Shown here in pieces: positions 53,935-63,270 of a stretch of 64,000 nucleotides of DNA; position 1 is the stretch's first letter, and every line of letters starts with the position of its first letter. The notes under the pieces were generated by a model. That model was not told the origin of the DNA, ran no database searches, and saw nothing but the letters and a program-made list of their open reading frames with translations. The translations under genes were made by a program, and so were the position numbers. The stretch is from an uncultured Clostridium sp. Lineage in GTDB: Bacteria > Bacillota > Clostridia > TANB77 > CAG-508. The stretch covers positions 1 through 64,000 of the forward strand of contig CABUKD010000003.1 of the NCBI GenBank assembly GCA_902492105.1. The letters run 5' to 3'.

Positions 53935-54083
53935 ATAGGTTCTAAGATATATTTTCTTTTTTTCATAAGCTCGTCACATAGGCTTGTAAATTACTACACA
54001 CTTTCTTTTCAATAAACACAATACTCTAAATGTCTGTTTGGCAAATGTTCTTCGATTATGAAAAATCCAAAATTAGAACCTAT
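53935..54083. ncRNA. Structured element, copy C
   Basis: Outer perfect 11-bp inverted repeat ATAGGTTCTAA (53935-53945) with TTAGAACCTAT (54073-54083). Inside: CATAAGC / GCTTGTA (53964-53988) and TTC-GATTAT-GAA (54051-54062), matching copies A and B. It lies between divergent promoters, not in the 5' UTR of 54200, so it may be transcribed separately or be mobile. Confidence 0.55.
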
Positions 54084-54130
54084 ATGAACTAAATGTTATA
54101 AATAAAAGAAAATATATTTTTAGAAATAGC

Positions 54131-54159
54131 TTGTTAGAAACCTGTTAATTTGATATAAT
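54131..54159 (+). promoter_or_regulatory. Promoter of the EEP gene
   Basis: TTGTTA 54131-54136, 17-bp spacer, TATAAT 54154-54159 with TGA before it (extended -10). Confidence 0.75.
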
Positions 54160-54199
54160 TCAATTGGCAGATTAGAAATAATAGAAAGGTGGGAGATAA

Positions 54200-54937
54200 A
54201 TGATTTTAAAAATAATTACTTTTAATGTAGCACATGGAAAAGGGCTAGATGGCATAATTGATATTGAAAGACAGGCAGAATTTTTAAAACAATATAATCC
54301 TGATATTGTTTTTTTACAAGAAATTGATATGTATACCAAAAGAGCAGGAGAAAGAAACCAAATTAGAGAATTTAGCAAAAAAATAGGGCTATATTATTCT
54401 TCTATGGAAAGTAATATTACCTTAGAACAAGGTTATTATGGAGATGGTATTATTAGTAGATTCCCAATTTCTTTTTCTACTAATTATTTAATGCCACTTA
54501 CAGATATTAACCATGAGCAAAGAGGGATTTTGTGTAACAGAATTTCATTTGGAACTACTAAAATCAATTTATTTTCTGTTCATTTATCTACTTACCAAGA
54601 AGAAAGAATATTAGCAGCTAAAGAAATTTATAAAATTATTAGCAAAATAGATCCCAATGAATTAATTATTATGGGTGGAGACTTTAATGTAGGAGTTACC
54701 AGATTAGGAAAAGGACAATATATTTTTGAACCTTCAGAAACCTATGAGGAATATGAAATTTTAAAAAAAGTATTAGAACAGTTACCAAATAAAAAAGACA
54801 CTTGGTTTTCAAACTTGGGACAAGGCTGTATTGACACTATTTTTTATTCAAAAGATATAAGATTAAATAGTTATGAAACCATTGAAGTGGGAGGAATTTC
54901 AGACCATAATGCAGTATATGCAGAATTTGATATTTAA
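54200..54937 (+). CDS. Endonuclease/exonuclease/phosphatase family protein
   Basis: 245 residues, EEP fold. LKIITFNVAHGKGLDGI carries the metal Asn, DIVFLQEID the metal Glu, NLFSVHLST the catalytic His, IIMGGDFNV the Asp/Asn pair and GGISDHNAVYAEF the terminal Asp-His. Substrate could be nucleic acid, a phospholipid or an inositol phosphate. AGGTGGGAG upstream. The membrane-protein gene follows. Confidence 0.88.
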   Translation: MILKIITFNVAHGKGLDGIIDIERQAEFLKQYNPDIVFLQEIDMYTKRAGERNQIREFSKKIGLYYSSMESNITLEQGYYGDGIISRFPISFSTNYLMPLTDINHEQRGILCNRISFGTTKINLFSVHLSTYQEERILAAKEIYKIISKIDPNELIIMGGDFNVGVTRLGKGQYIFEPSETYEEYEILKKVLEQLPNKKDTWFSNLGQGCIDTIFYSKDIRLNSYETIEVGGISDHNAVYAEFDI

Positions 54938-55016
54938 TACAATAATAAATATTGTAAAAATTCAAAAATAATGTAAATAAAAGCATAAAATTATGATAAC
55001 TAAAGGAGAAGAAAAA

Positions 55017-56771
55017 ATGACAGATGACATAAATACAGAAAAAATAAATACAGAGAAAATAAGTGCAACACCAATGAGTACAGAAAAAATGAGTCAAAAA
55101 AAATTAAGCGTAAAGTTTCATGTGTTAGCAATTTTTTGTATTCTTATATTTTGTTTTGCACTAACACCAGTAACTTTTCAAAATGATACTTATTACACAA
55201 TTGCAATTGGAAAACATATTGTAGAAACGGGAACAATAGATATGCAAGATCCGTTTTCTTGGCATGAAGATTTACCATATACCTATCCACACTGGGCTTA
55301 TGATGTAGGAACTTATTTAGTATATCAAATAGGAGAAACAATTGGTATAGGCGGATTTTGTGCTATCTATATAGCTACCATTTTGCTTTGCATGGTACTA
55401 GGGGTAGTTATTTATTATACAACGAATAAATTATGTAAAAATCCCGTAATATCTTTGCTGGTTTCTATGGCAATGTTGTATTTATTAAAAGATTTTATAA
55501 CCGCAAGAGCGCAATTGGTAACTTTTATTTTATTTGCTTTAACCATTCTATTTATTGAACAATTTTTAAAAACTAAAAAGAAAAGATATGCAGTATATTT
55601 AATTATTATTCCTATTCTCATTGCAAATTTGCATTGTGCGGTATGGCCATTCTATTTTGTTTTATATTTACCTTACATCGTAGAATATATTATTGCAAGT
55701 ATTGCTGATACAAATTTATACTATTGGTTCCAAATTAAATGGAAACAATTTAGATTAAAAAGAATTATGAAAAAAGGCAATTTAGAGAAAATAGGAAAAT
55801 GGCAAGAAGACATTGCACGTTTGCAATTAGAAAAAGAAACATCTGCCAAAAAGGAACAAAAACGTAGAGAAAATCCATATAAAATTATATTAAAAAAAGA
55901 ACCAGCAGTAAAATGGTTAATTGTTATTATGATTATATGTATTTTTACAGGATTTTTAACACCTTTAGGAACAACACCATATACATACTTAATAAAAACC
56001 ATGGAAGGCAACACCATGGACAATATTAGTGAACATCAACCATTAACATTAATTAATAATAAAGCAATGTTAACTGTATTTATTGTATATGTATTACTTC
56101 TTATTTTTACAGATACCAAAGCAACTTTGCGTGACTTTTTAATGCTTGGAGGTCTTACTTTATTAACATTTATGTCTAGAAGACAGGCTTCTATGTTTGT
56201 GATTATGTGTGGATTTATTTTCGCAAAATTAGTGACGAATTTACTGGAAAAGTATGATCAAAAAGGAACACAAGAAGTAATGAAATTTACAACTAGCTTT
56301 CTTGGAAAAATTTTAACCATTCTAATTGTTATTTTACTAAGTTTTATTATGTATAAAGGAAAAATAGGAAATCCATATGTAAATGAAAAATCTTATCCAG
56401 TGGCTGCAGCAGATTATATTTTAGAAAATCTAGATATAGAAAACATGCGACTATTTAATGAATATAACTATGGAAGCTATTTATTATATAGAGGAATTCC
56501 AGTGTTTATAGATTCTAGAGCAGATTTATATGCACCTGAATTTAATGGAACTAAAAATAAAGAAGGAAAGTATGAAGGCAGAAATATTTTTTCAGATTAT
56601 ATTAATGTTTCTAGTATTAGTACTTATTATGAGGACAAATTTGAAAAATATGATATTACCCATGTTATTTTAGGAAAAAGAACAAAATTAAATATGTTCT
56701 TATCTAGAGATGAAAACTATAAAGAACTCTATAGTGATGATAATTTTGTAGTTTATGAAAGAGAAACCTAA
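55017..56771 (+). CDS. Large polytopic membrane protein, GT-C-like
   Basis: 584 residues. The N-terminus (1-28) is a Thr/Ser/Lys repeat (INTEKINTEKIS). About ten TM helices follow. The first loop, NDTYYTIAIGKHIVETGTID then PFSWHEDLPYTYPHWAYDVG, has the acidic D near TM1 seen in GT-C glycosyltransferases and related Clostridial membrane proteins. The C-terminal soluble part (VFIDSRADLYAPEF, ITHVILGKRTKLN) also fits that group. Substrate unknown. AAAGGAG six bases before ATG 55017 decides the start. Confidence 0.6.
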   Translation: MTDDINTEKINTEKISATPMSTEKMSQKKLSVKFHVLAIFCILIFCFALTPVTFQNDTYYTIAIGKHIVETGTIDMQDPFSWHEDLPYTYPHWAYDVGTYLVYQIGETIGIGGFCAIYIATILLCMVLGVVIYYTTNKLCKNPVISLLVSMAMLYLLKDFITARAQLVTFILFALTILFIEQFLKTKKKRYAVYLIIIPILIANLHCAVWPFYFVLYLPYIVEYIIASIADTNLYYWFQIKWKQFRLKRIMKKGNLEKIGKWQEDIARLQLEKETSAKKEQKRRENPYKIILKKEPAVKWLIVIMIICIFTGFLTPLGTTPYTYLIKTMEGNTMDNISEHQPLTLINNKAMLTVFIVYVLLLIFTDTKATLRDFLMLGGLTLLTFMSRRQASMFVIMCGFIFAKLVTNLLEKYDQKGTQEVMKFTTSFLGKILTILIVILLSFIMYKGKIGNPYVNEKSYPVAAADYILENLDIENMRLFNEYNYGSYLLYRGIPVFIDSRADLYAPEFNGTKNKEGKYEGRNIFSDYINVSSISTYYEDKFEKYDITHVILGKRTKLNMFLSRDENYKELYSDDNFVVYERET

Positions 56772-56885
56772 GAGGTAAATAAAATATAAAATAAAGAATG
56801 AGATGATTATGATAAAACATAATAAATAGAGAGCAATTTAATTTTAAATGTAAAAAATAAAAAAAGTAAAAAGTAGGAGAAAAGA

Positions 56886-57791
56886 TTGGAAGAACTAATT
56901 GTAGACCAAGAAAATAAAGAAAGAATTGATAAATATATTGCAAAATGTCTACCAGATTTATCAAGAGTGATGGTACAAAAACTAATAGAAGAAAAGCAAA
57001 TATTAGTTAATGAAAAGTCAGTAAAAACATCATATACTGTACAAAAAGGAGATAAAATTACAATTACCATACCAGAAGCAAAAGAAACCACGCTAAAACC
57101 ACAAGATATTCCTTTAGACATTGTGTATGAAGATGATGATATTTTGGTAGTCAATAAAGCAAAAGGAATGGTAGTACATCCAGCAGCAGGAAATCCGGAA
57201 GGAACTTTAGTAAATGCAGTAATGGCACATTGCAAGGGAAATTTATCTGGTATTGGAGGAGAACTAAGACCAGGAATTGTTCACAGATTAGACAAAGATA
57301 CTTCAGGACTTTTAATTGTTGCTAAAAATGATAAAGCACACATTCAAATGAGTAAGCAAATACAGGATAGAGAAGTAAAAAAGATTTATATCGCACTAGT
57401 AAGAGGTATAATATCGGAAAACGAAGCAACCATTAATATGCCAATTGGTAGAAGCATGCAAGATAGAAAGAAAATGGCGGTGACCAAAAAGGGAAAAGAA
57501 GCTATAACCCATTTTCAAGTTTTAGAACGATTTGATAAATATACTTTGTTCAAAGTAAAAATAGATACAGGAAGAACACACCAAATAAGAGTACACATGG
57601 CAGAAATTGGGCACCCTGTAGTAGGAGATATGCTATATTCTAATGGTAAAAATGAATTTGGTGTAGAAGGGCAAATGCTCCATGCCACAAGTTTAGATTT
57701 TAAACATCCTGTTACACAAAAACCACTTCATTTAGAGGCTCCACTGCCAGAATATTTTGAAGAGGTTTTAAAACAATTAAAAAATAAATAA
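56886..57791 (+). CDS. rluD: RluD-type rRNA pseudouridine synthase
   Basis: 301 residues. N-terminal S4 RNA-binding domain (KERIDKYIAKCLPDLSRVMV), then RluA-type catalytic domain with HRLDKDTSGLLIVAKND (catalytic Asp in R-L-D) and GRTHQIRVHMAEIGHPV. Likely modifies 23S rRNA. TTG 56886 start with TAGGAG seven bases upstream. Complete and undamaged. Confidence 0.93.
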   Translation: MEELIVDQENKERIDKYIAKCLPDLSRVMVQKLIEEKQILVNEKSVKTSYTVQKGDKITITIPEAKETTLKPQDIPLDIVYEDDDILVVNKAKGMVVHPAAGNPEGTLVNAVMAHCKGNLSGIGGELRPGIVHRLDKDTSGLLIVAKNDKAHIQMSKQIQDREVKKIYIALVRGIISENEATINMPIGRSMQDRKKMAVTKKGKEAITHFQVLERFDKYTLFKVKIDTGRTHQIRVHMAEIGHPVVGDMLYSNGKNEFGVEGQMLHATSLDFKHPVTQKPLHLEAPLPEYFEEVLKQLKNK

Positions 57792-57973
57792 ATTTTAAAA
57801 CTAATAAAGTATTAAATAAAATCTATGTTACTATTCATAGCTACCAATGTTCAATATAACATTTACCTGGAATTAATTGTAAAATGTGAATTGTAACAAA
57901 AAATTTAAATTGAAAATCACAATTAGAATTAAAATTAAAGTTAGAAATTAAAAGAAAAAGAGAAAGGTAAAAA

Positions 57974-58712
57974 ATGGAGGAAAGGGTACAAAAATTTTTA
58001 GCAAACCAAGGAATTTGTTCTAGAAGAAAAGCAGAAGAAGCTATTTTGGAAGGAAAAGTAAAAGTAAATGGAAAAGTAATTTCAGAACTAGGAACCAAAA
58101 TAGACCCAGAAGCGGATAACATAGAATTTGAAGGTAAAACTGTCAATGGAAAAATACAAAAAGTGTACATTTTATTGAATAAACCAATTGGTTATGTAAC
58201 AACAGTAAAAGACCAATTTGGCAGACCAACCGTAATGGATTTATTACAAAAAAAGGGTAAAAAACTAGAATTTTCTGTTGTGCCAGTAGGAAGGCTAGAT
58301 ATGTATACTTCAGGTGCTCTTTTACTTAGTAATGACGGAGATTTTGTTTATAGATTAACTCATCCAAAACATGAAATTAATAAAACTTATCAAGTTACAT
58401 TAAAGGGAAAAATAGCAGAAAACGAAATAGAACAATTAAAAAAGCGGAGTAGATATAGGGGACTATATTACAAAACCTGCGCAAGTTAAAATTATGAAAA
58501 TAGACCAAGAAAAAGATATTTCCAGAGTAGAACTTACTATATATGAAGGGAAAAATAGACAAGTAAGACGTATGTGTGAAGCAATTGGCAAAAAAGTTTT
58601 AGCTCTACATAGAAGCAAAATAGGAAATATCAATGTAAAAGATTTAAAACTAGGACAATGGCGCTATTTAAGAAAAGTAGAAGTAGAAAAATTATTAATA
58701 AAGAAAAAATAG
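57974..58712 (+). CDS. rluB: RsuA/RluB-type pseudouridine synthase, +1 frameshift at CGG
   Basis: S4 domain (VQKFLANQGICSRRKAEEAI) and catalytic GRLDMYTSGALLLSNDGDF are in the first frame. At in-frame CGG 58445-58447 the frame reads K-R-S-R-Y-R-G and soon stops at 58489. Skipping the C gives KKGVDIGDYITKPAQVKIM and continues to 58712 with GKNRQVRRMCEAIGKKVLAL, the conserved C-terminal signature. The joined product is 245 residues, the normal length. Both halves look well conserved, so the gene does not look long dead. Confidence 0.88.
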
Positions 58713-59042
58713 GTAACAGAAAAGCAAGTAAAAACTTAAAAATATGCAAATGAAAAGTTAAAAGCAATTTTGTAAAGTAGAACTTAGAAATACGTCAAAT
58801 GAAAAGGTAATTGCAAACTTAGAAATATAATAAAATTAAAAGAAAAGTGTGGACAAAACATAGGGTTTGTGCTAGTATAATAATAGTTATTTGCAAAATT
58901 TGTAAATAATAGCAGAGCTAAATTTATGAATAAGGGATTATTTAAAGGCTAGCTATCAACACAATTTATATAATTATTAAAACTAAATTTAGTTTAGCAT
59001 TTATTTTAAACTTCTATTAGAAGATTAAAGGAGGAAAATATT
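58713..59042 (+). other. Intergenic region with degenerate direct repeats
   Basis: AACTTAAAAATATGCAAATG, AACTTAGAAATACGTCAAATG-like and AACTTAGAAATATA copies recur at about 55-bp steps (58733-58830). A TATAAT at 58876-58881 has only a poorly spaced TGGACA upstream. No gene seen. Confidence 0.4.
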
Positions 59043-59984
59043 ATGGTAGAAGATAATGCTATTAAGGCTACCGTATCACCATTTGCCATTCGCGAAGGAG
59101 AAATTAAAGTATTTGATGGAAAAGATGGATATGTGTCCATGAACCAAATTATTCATAGAATTAATATTGGACATATTAACGAAATCCATTTTGCAATTCT
59201 TGAACTAGTAAATGAATTTGAATTTATTACATCAAGGCAATTACTACAAATGTTAGAATGGAAAAAAATTGAGGTAGGTTCTCAAGATAAATTAAATAAT
59301 AAATTGGAACAACTAGTAAAAACAAAAATATTAACAAGATATTATTTCGACTCAGAAGATGGTAAAGGAATTTACCGTATTTATTGCCTAGAAAAAATGG
59401 GAAAATATTTATTAAATTCTCGTGGAATTGAATGTAAATGGCAACCAACAGATAATACCAAACCAGTTGCTATGATTAAAAAAAGGTTAGCAGGAAATCA
59501 AACATTAATCGCTTATTTAAGAAAAGTAAAAGCATTTGATTCTTACACACCAAAGCCGGCTTTTACTGCAAAACAAGCAGGAAAAACTTTTAAAGCAAGT
59601 GGAGGAAGTGTAAAGCTAACTAAAAATAATAAATCTCTTGAATTTGTTTTTGAAGTAATTCGTAGAGAAGAAGACTGGGAAAAGAAGTTAAAAGACAAAA
59701 TGAAGTTATATAAAGACTTTTACGAAAATTTCCAAGTTGGAGATTCCGGCTATATGGGATTGCCACAACTTATTTTAGTTTGTGAAGATGAAAGACATAT
59801 GGCAGAAACTTTTAAAACTATTGTAATGAATAATTTAGAAATTAGCAATATTAAATTATATTACACAACAGATTTAAGACAAAATGAAGAAACCTTAGAG
59901 AAAACTTTAGTAGAATTTAAACTAGATCCAGAAACAAAAAAATATAAAATGGAAAATATTGAAGTAAAATTATTGGGAATATAG
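59043..59984 (+). CDS. Winged-helix protein, possibly replication-relaxation-like
   Basis: 313 residues, family not certain. N-terminal helix-turn-helix-like part: HFAILELVNEFEFITSRQLL, then LNNKLEQLVKTKILTRYYFD and IYRIYCLEKMGKYLL, an arrangement seen in Replic_Relax proteins. The C-terminal half has alternating strands and helices (FEVIRREEDWEKKLKDKMKL, LPQLILVCEDERHMAETFKT). Strong AAAGGAGG upstream. Soluble, lone gene, ended by a perfect terminator. DNA-binding role is inference. Confidence 0.45.
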   Translation: MVEDNAIKATVSPFAIREGEIKVFDGKDGYVSMNQIIHRINIGHINEIHFAILELVNEFEFITSRQLLQMLEWKKIEVGSQDKLNNKLEQLVKTKILTRYYFDSEDGKGIYRIYCLEKMGKYLLNSRGIECKWQPTDNTKPVAMIKKRLAGNQTLIAYLRKVKAFDSYTPKPAFTAKQAGKTFKASGGSVKLTKNNKSLEFVFEVIRREEDWEKKLKDKMKLYKDFYENFQVGDSGYMGLPQLILVCEDERHMAETFKTIVMNNLEISNIKLYYTTDLRQNEETLEKTLVEFKLDPETKKYKMENIEVKLLGI

Positions 59985-59992
59985 ATTTATAT

Positions 59993-60036
59993 AAAAGATA
60001 AATTATGGGGGTTCATAATTTATCTTTTGTTTTTTA
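59993..60036 (+). terminator. Intrinsic terminator
   Basis: 15-bp perfect stem AAAAGATAAATTATG (59993-60007) with 60014-60028, loop GGGGTT, T-run. Confidence 0.9.
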
Positions 60037-60094
60037 TAAGCTTTTATTGCACAATTTATTTCATAATTAAAAAAATAGAATTTGTTTGTTAATT

Positions 60095-60136
60095 ACTTAT
60101 TTTCAAATTGACAGAAAATAAGTTATATATTATACT
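60095..60136 (+). promoter_or_regulatory. RiPP cluster promoter with operator-like inverted repeat
   Basis: TTGACA 60108-60113, 17-bp spacer, TATACT 60131-60136. ACTTATTTTC (60095-60104) and GAAAATAAGT (60114-60123) form a 10-bp inverted repeat straddling the -35. Confidence 0.8.
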
Positions 60137-60159
60137 AATATTAATTTAGGGGGTAAAAT

Positions 60160-60351
60160 ATGGAAAAGAAATTAGATGCGAGAGTTCAAGAATTAGTTGA
60201 TGAATATATCATCAATACCCAAGATTGTCAACATGCAAAAGATAATTATGGTGATAACTATAATGACAGCTATTATCATGACAGATATGATGATAGATAC
60301 GATGACAGATATGATGATTATAGCGACGAAAAATACCATGATGCTAGATAG
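60160..60351 (+). CDS. Candidate RiPP precursor with Y-x-D repeats
   Basis: 63 residues. N-terminal leader (about 1-27, MEKKLDARVQELVDEYIINT) is helical and acidic. The C-terminal half is built of Tyr-x-Asp: YGD, YND, YHD, YDD three times, YSD, YHD, eight in 32 residues, with DDRY repeated. No Cys after the leader (one at 23). Radical SAM/SPASM enzyme starts 8 bp after the stop. Small size, repeat core and neighbour fit a ribosomally made, post-translationally modified peptide; the Y-x-D spacing resembles the three-residue aromatic-x-x motif of cyclophane (triceptide) peptides. AGGGGG ribosome binding site. Confidence 0.7.
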   Translation: MEKKLDARVQELVDEYIINTQDCQHAKDNYGDNYNDSYYHDRYDDRYDDRYDDYSDEKYHDAR

Positions 60352-60359
60352 GAAAAACT

Positions 60360-61514
60360 ATGAAAAATCCAACTATTATTTTAAGAACTACTAGTAATTG
60401 TAATTTAGCTTGTCAATATTGTTATGATAAGGAATATGGTTATCATCAAGAAAAATCAAACAAAATGTTTTTAGAGAATATAGAAAACATGGTAGATTGT
60501 ATTCAAAAAACAAGAGTAGAACCTACAAGACCAGTAAAGATTATTTTACATGGAGGGGAGCCTTTACTTATAAGTACTAGTACTTATGAAAAGTTTTTTG
60601 ATACCTTATTGCAAAAAATTGATAAAATAAGATTATCTGTGCAAACCAATGGTACATTGTTTACTGAAGAGATGATTCAACTTTTCAAAAAATACAATGT
60701 ATCCATTGGCATTAGTTTAGATGGATCAGATGAACATCAAAATGCCAGCAGAGTTTATCCAGACGGTACCAATTCTTTTCAAAAAGTACAAGAAGCAATT
60801 CAATTATTAAATAAAACCAATACAAAATTTGGACTAATTATCACTTTAACTAAAAATAATATTGGTTGTGAACAAAAAATTTATGATTTTATTGCCAATA
60901 ATCAACTTTATTGTTCCATTAGACCAGCATTTCCTACTGCTTCTGGTGATAACTCGACAATTATGACAAATGCAGAATATGAACAATTTTTCAAAAATTT
61001 ATTTGACATATGGTATCAAGACAATAAAAAAACTGTTAAATTAAAACAAGTGTCAGATTTGTATGATGAGTTTGTAAAAGTAATACATCCTCAGAAATTT
61101 AAGTGTTCTTGTACAGCAAGTGAAAATTGTTTTGGCAATTTTTTATCTCTTGATATTTATGGAAATGTTTATACTTGTAACAGAACTTACAATTTACCAG
61201 CATTTTTCTTGGGAAATTTAAAACAAGATTCTATAGAAGCTGTTTTACAAAAATGTAATTCATTTAAAGAAAATAGAAAAAGAGTAATAGAAAATTCTGC
61301 TTGTATGGAATGTAAATTATATCCATTTTGCCATGGTGGCTGTCCAGAAAATTCTTATGAGTTATATGGTGATTATCAATTACCTTATACCTATTTTTGT
61401 GATGCACAAAAGCATATTTTTGATTATATCAAAGATATTTTAAATCAAAATCAGCAAATAGAAAGTTATCAAGAAAAAATAGGAGAAATAGAAAATGAAA
61501 GAAAAACTATATAA
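60360..61514 (+). CDS. Radical SAM/SPASM peptide maturase
   Basis: 384 residues. TTSNCNLACQYCYDKEYGY carries the CxxxCxxC cluster motif; KIILHGGEPLL and SVQTNGTLF are the SAM-binding strands. The C-terminal SPASM region has Cys residues in KCSCTASENCFG, DIYGNVYTCNR and CMECKLYPFCHGGCPE, enough for one or two auxiliary clusters. This is the architecture of anaerobic sulfatase- and peptide-modifying enzymes. Next to a Y-x-D repeat peptide it most likely forms carbon crosslinks on it. It overlaps the next gene by 20 bp. Confidence 0.88.
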   Translation: MKNPTIILRTTSNCNLACQYCYDKEYGYHQEKSNKMFLENIENMVDCIQKTRVEPTRPVKIILHGGEPLLISTSTYEKFFDTLLQKIDKIRLSVQTNGTLFTEEMIQLFKKYNVSIGISLDGSDEHQNASRVYPDGTNSFQKVQEAIQLLNKTNTKFGLIITLTKNNIGCEQKIYDFIANNQLYCSIRPAFPTASGDNSTIMTNAEYEQFFKNLFDIWYQDNKKTVKLKQVSDLYDEFVKVIHPQKFKCSCTASENCFGNFLSLDIYGNVYTCNRTYNLPAFFLGNLKQDSIEAVLQKCNSFKENRKRVIENSACMECKLYPFCHGGCPENSYELYGDYQLPYTYFCDAQKHIFDYIKDILNQNQQIESYQEKIGEIENERKTI

Positions 61515-62430
61515 AAAATTATCGTTTGGGTTAAGCTTAAATATTACTTTAGAAGAATACCAAAAAATAATTGACAACTATGGTAACTACATCAAAACTG
61601 TCTATTTTTCTTTACCACTGGGAAAGGAATTTCATACAAGGCATACTGTAGTAAATGAATATAGTGATAAGGATGCAGAAAAAAAGCTATATGCTATATT
61701 GGACTTGTTTCATCAAAATGGAATAGAACTTGAAGTTGTTATTAATCAATATAATATATCACATGAAAAGATTTTAGAAGCAATTTCTTATTTAAAAAAT
61801 AACATACAAGTGGATTCTATTTGTACATTGGATGACTATATTGATACTATAAAAACAAACTATCCTAACTGTTATTTCATTTCTAGCTTTAATAATTTAA
61901 AAACAAGTATTGTAGATATTAAAAATACTTCACATAAATATAATCAAATTGTAGTTGGAAAAAATTTTATGAGAAATAGAGAGTTATTAAAAAGCATAAA
62001 GGAAGAAGGATTTTCTTGTAAATTACTTTTAAATAATGGTTGTTCTTTTAACTGTGGAAGTTGTAGAAATGGCAATATTGCTTGTAAAAAGGTGTTTGAA
62101 AACAATTGCAAAAAAATGAGTCCTCAAATATTATATGCAATTCAAAGTTTTTTCCCTTCTGAACTATATCAATTGTTACAAATTACAGATGTGGTGGATG
62201 AATTTAAAATTTCTAGTAGACCCTGTACTTACCAATATATTGACCAATGTCTTCATAGTTATATTACTGGAAAAGAAGAAAAATATATAAAACAAAGTAA
62301 TGAAAATTATTATTTATGGGGAAGACTTGGTCACTTTATACCTTATTATTCAGAATTTGACTACCAAGAAATAAAAGCCATAAAGGACTATTTATGGCAA
62401 AAAGAATGTAGTAGTATAATAATGAAGTAA
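61495..62430 (+). CDS. U32-peptidase-like protein of the RiPP cluster
   Basis: 311 residues. The central part resembles the TIM-barrel of U32 (YhbU-like) proteins: IVVGKNFMRNRELLKSI, KLLLNNGCSFNCGSCRNGN. Four Cys in 181-215 could bind a cluster or metal. The N-terminal half (LSLNITLEEYQKIIDNYGNY) is the barrel start. U32 proteins occur as peptidases or as partners in oxygen-independent hydroxylation. In this cluster, leader processing or a second modification is possible. Its 3' end overlaps the convergent kinase gene by 39 bp. Confidence 0.6.
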   Translation: MKEKLYKKLSFGLSLNITLEEYQKIIDNYGNYIKTVYFSLPLGKEFHTRHTVVNEYSDKDAEKKLYAILDLFHQNGIELEVVINQYNISHEKILEAISYLKNNIQVDSICTLDDYIDTIKTNYPNCYFISSFNNLKTSIVDIKNTSHKYNQIVVGKNFMRNRELLKSIKEEGFSCKLLLNNGCSFNCGSCRNGNIACKKVFENNCKKMSPQILYAIQSFFPSELYQLLQITDVVDEFKISSRPCTYQYIDQCLHSYITGKEEKYIKQSNENYYLWGRLGHFIPYYSEFDYQEIKAIKDYLWQKECSSIIMK

Positions 62431-63211
62431 TCTATAAAATAAATCTAAAAAATTAGTAGCATCTTTTTTATTCTTTAATTGTCTAGAAATTCTATTAAGG
62501 AGAATAGGGAGCAGTAATAAAACAATTTTTTTACGAGGAGCTTTTCCTATTGATTCTAAAGCTTCTAAATGAAAGGATGCAATAAGGTTTTCAGAGGACG
62601 CTACAAAAAACAATAAATCATATAAAGAATCTCCTATTATAGGATAAGGGTCAATAATACCAACTAATTTATGAGAATTATTAACTAGTATATTATAAAT
62701 TCCTAAATCTCCATGAAGTAACTTAGGCTCAAATGGAAAGGAAGGTAAATCCTTTATTAACAATTCTGCTATTTGTTTTATAATGGACAAGTCCATTACT
62801 TGCTCTAAAAAAGGAGTGTCTAATTGGATTTGTTCTGTAAAAAAACTAAGCCATGTTTGTGTGCGGTGAGAAAGATAGCCATAGCCAGTAATATTCTTTG
62901 CAGATGCATATTCTAGAGAACCGTAAAGAAGTAAGCACTTCTTGTTTATAGAAATTAGGCAAGTTACCAGAAATATAACTGGAAACTAAAAATCCTTTTT
63001 CAGTGTTTAATAAAAAAACAGTAGGCAAATACATCCAATGGGTATGAGTATAAAAATAATATTCTGCTATTAAATTTTCTATCTTATCTATTTTTATGAT
63101 GTATTCATGGTTTAACAAAATAACAATTCTAGTATCTGTTTTTTTTAGTATTTGATGTTCATGATACTGTTTATGAAGTTGAGTTAATACAATATTAATT
63201 ATTTCATCCAT
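62392..63211 (-). CDS. APH-like phosphotransferase, +1 frameshift at CGG
   Basis: Aminoglycoside/choline-kinase fold. N-lobe MDEIINIVLTQLHKQYHEHQ with RIVILLNHEYIIKIDK and FLVSSYISGNLP in the first frame; catalytic LLHGDLGIYNILV and GIIDPYPIIGDSLYDLLFF in the second. The frames join at in-frame CGG 62921-62923: skipping the C gives LTSLGSLEYASAKNITGYGY and SHRTQTWLSFFTEQ, an uninterrupted 272-residue protein. The second frame's own first ATG (62796) would lack the whole N-lobe. Substrate unknown; it could phosphorylate the peptide product or give self-protection. Convergent with the U32-like gene. Confidence 0.75.
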
Positions 63212-63270
63212 CTATTATAACAAAGTCCCTTCATTTTAATTTAAATTTATTATAAATAAAAAGGAGAAAA

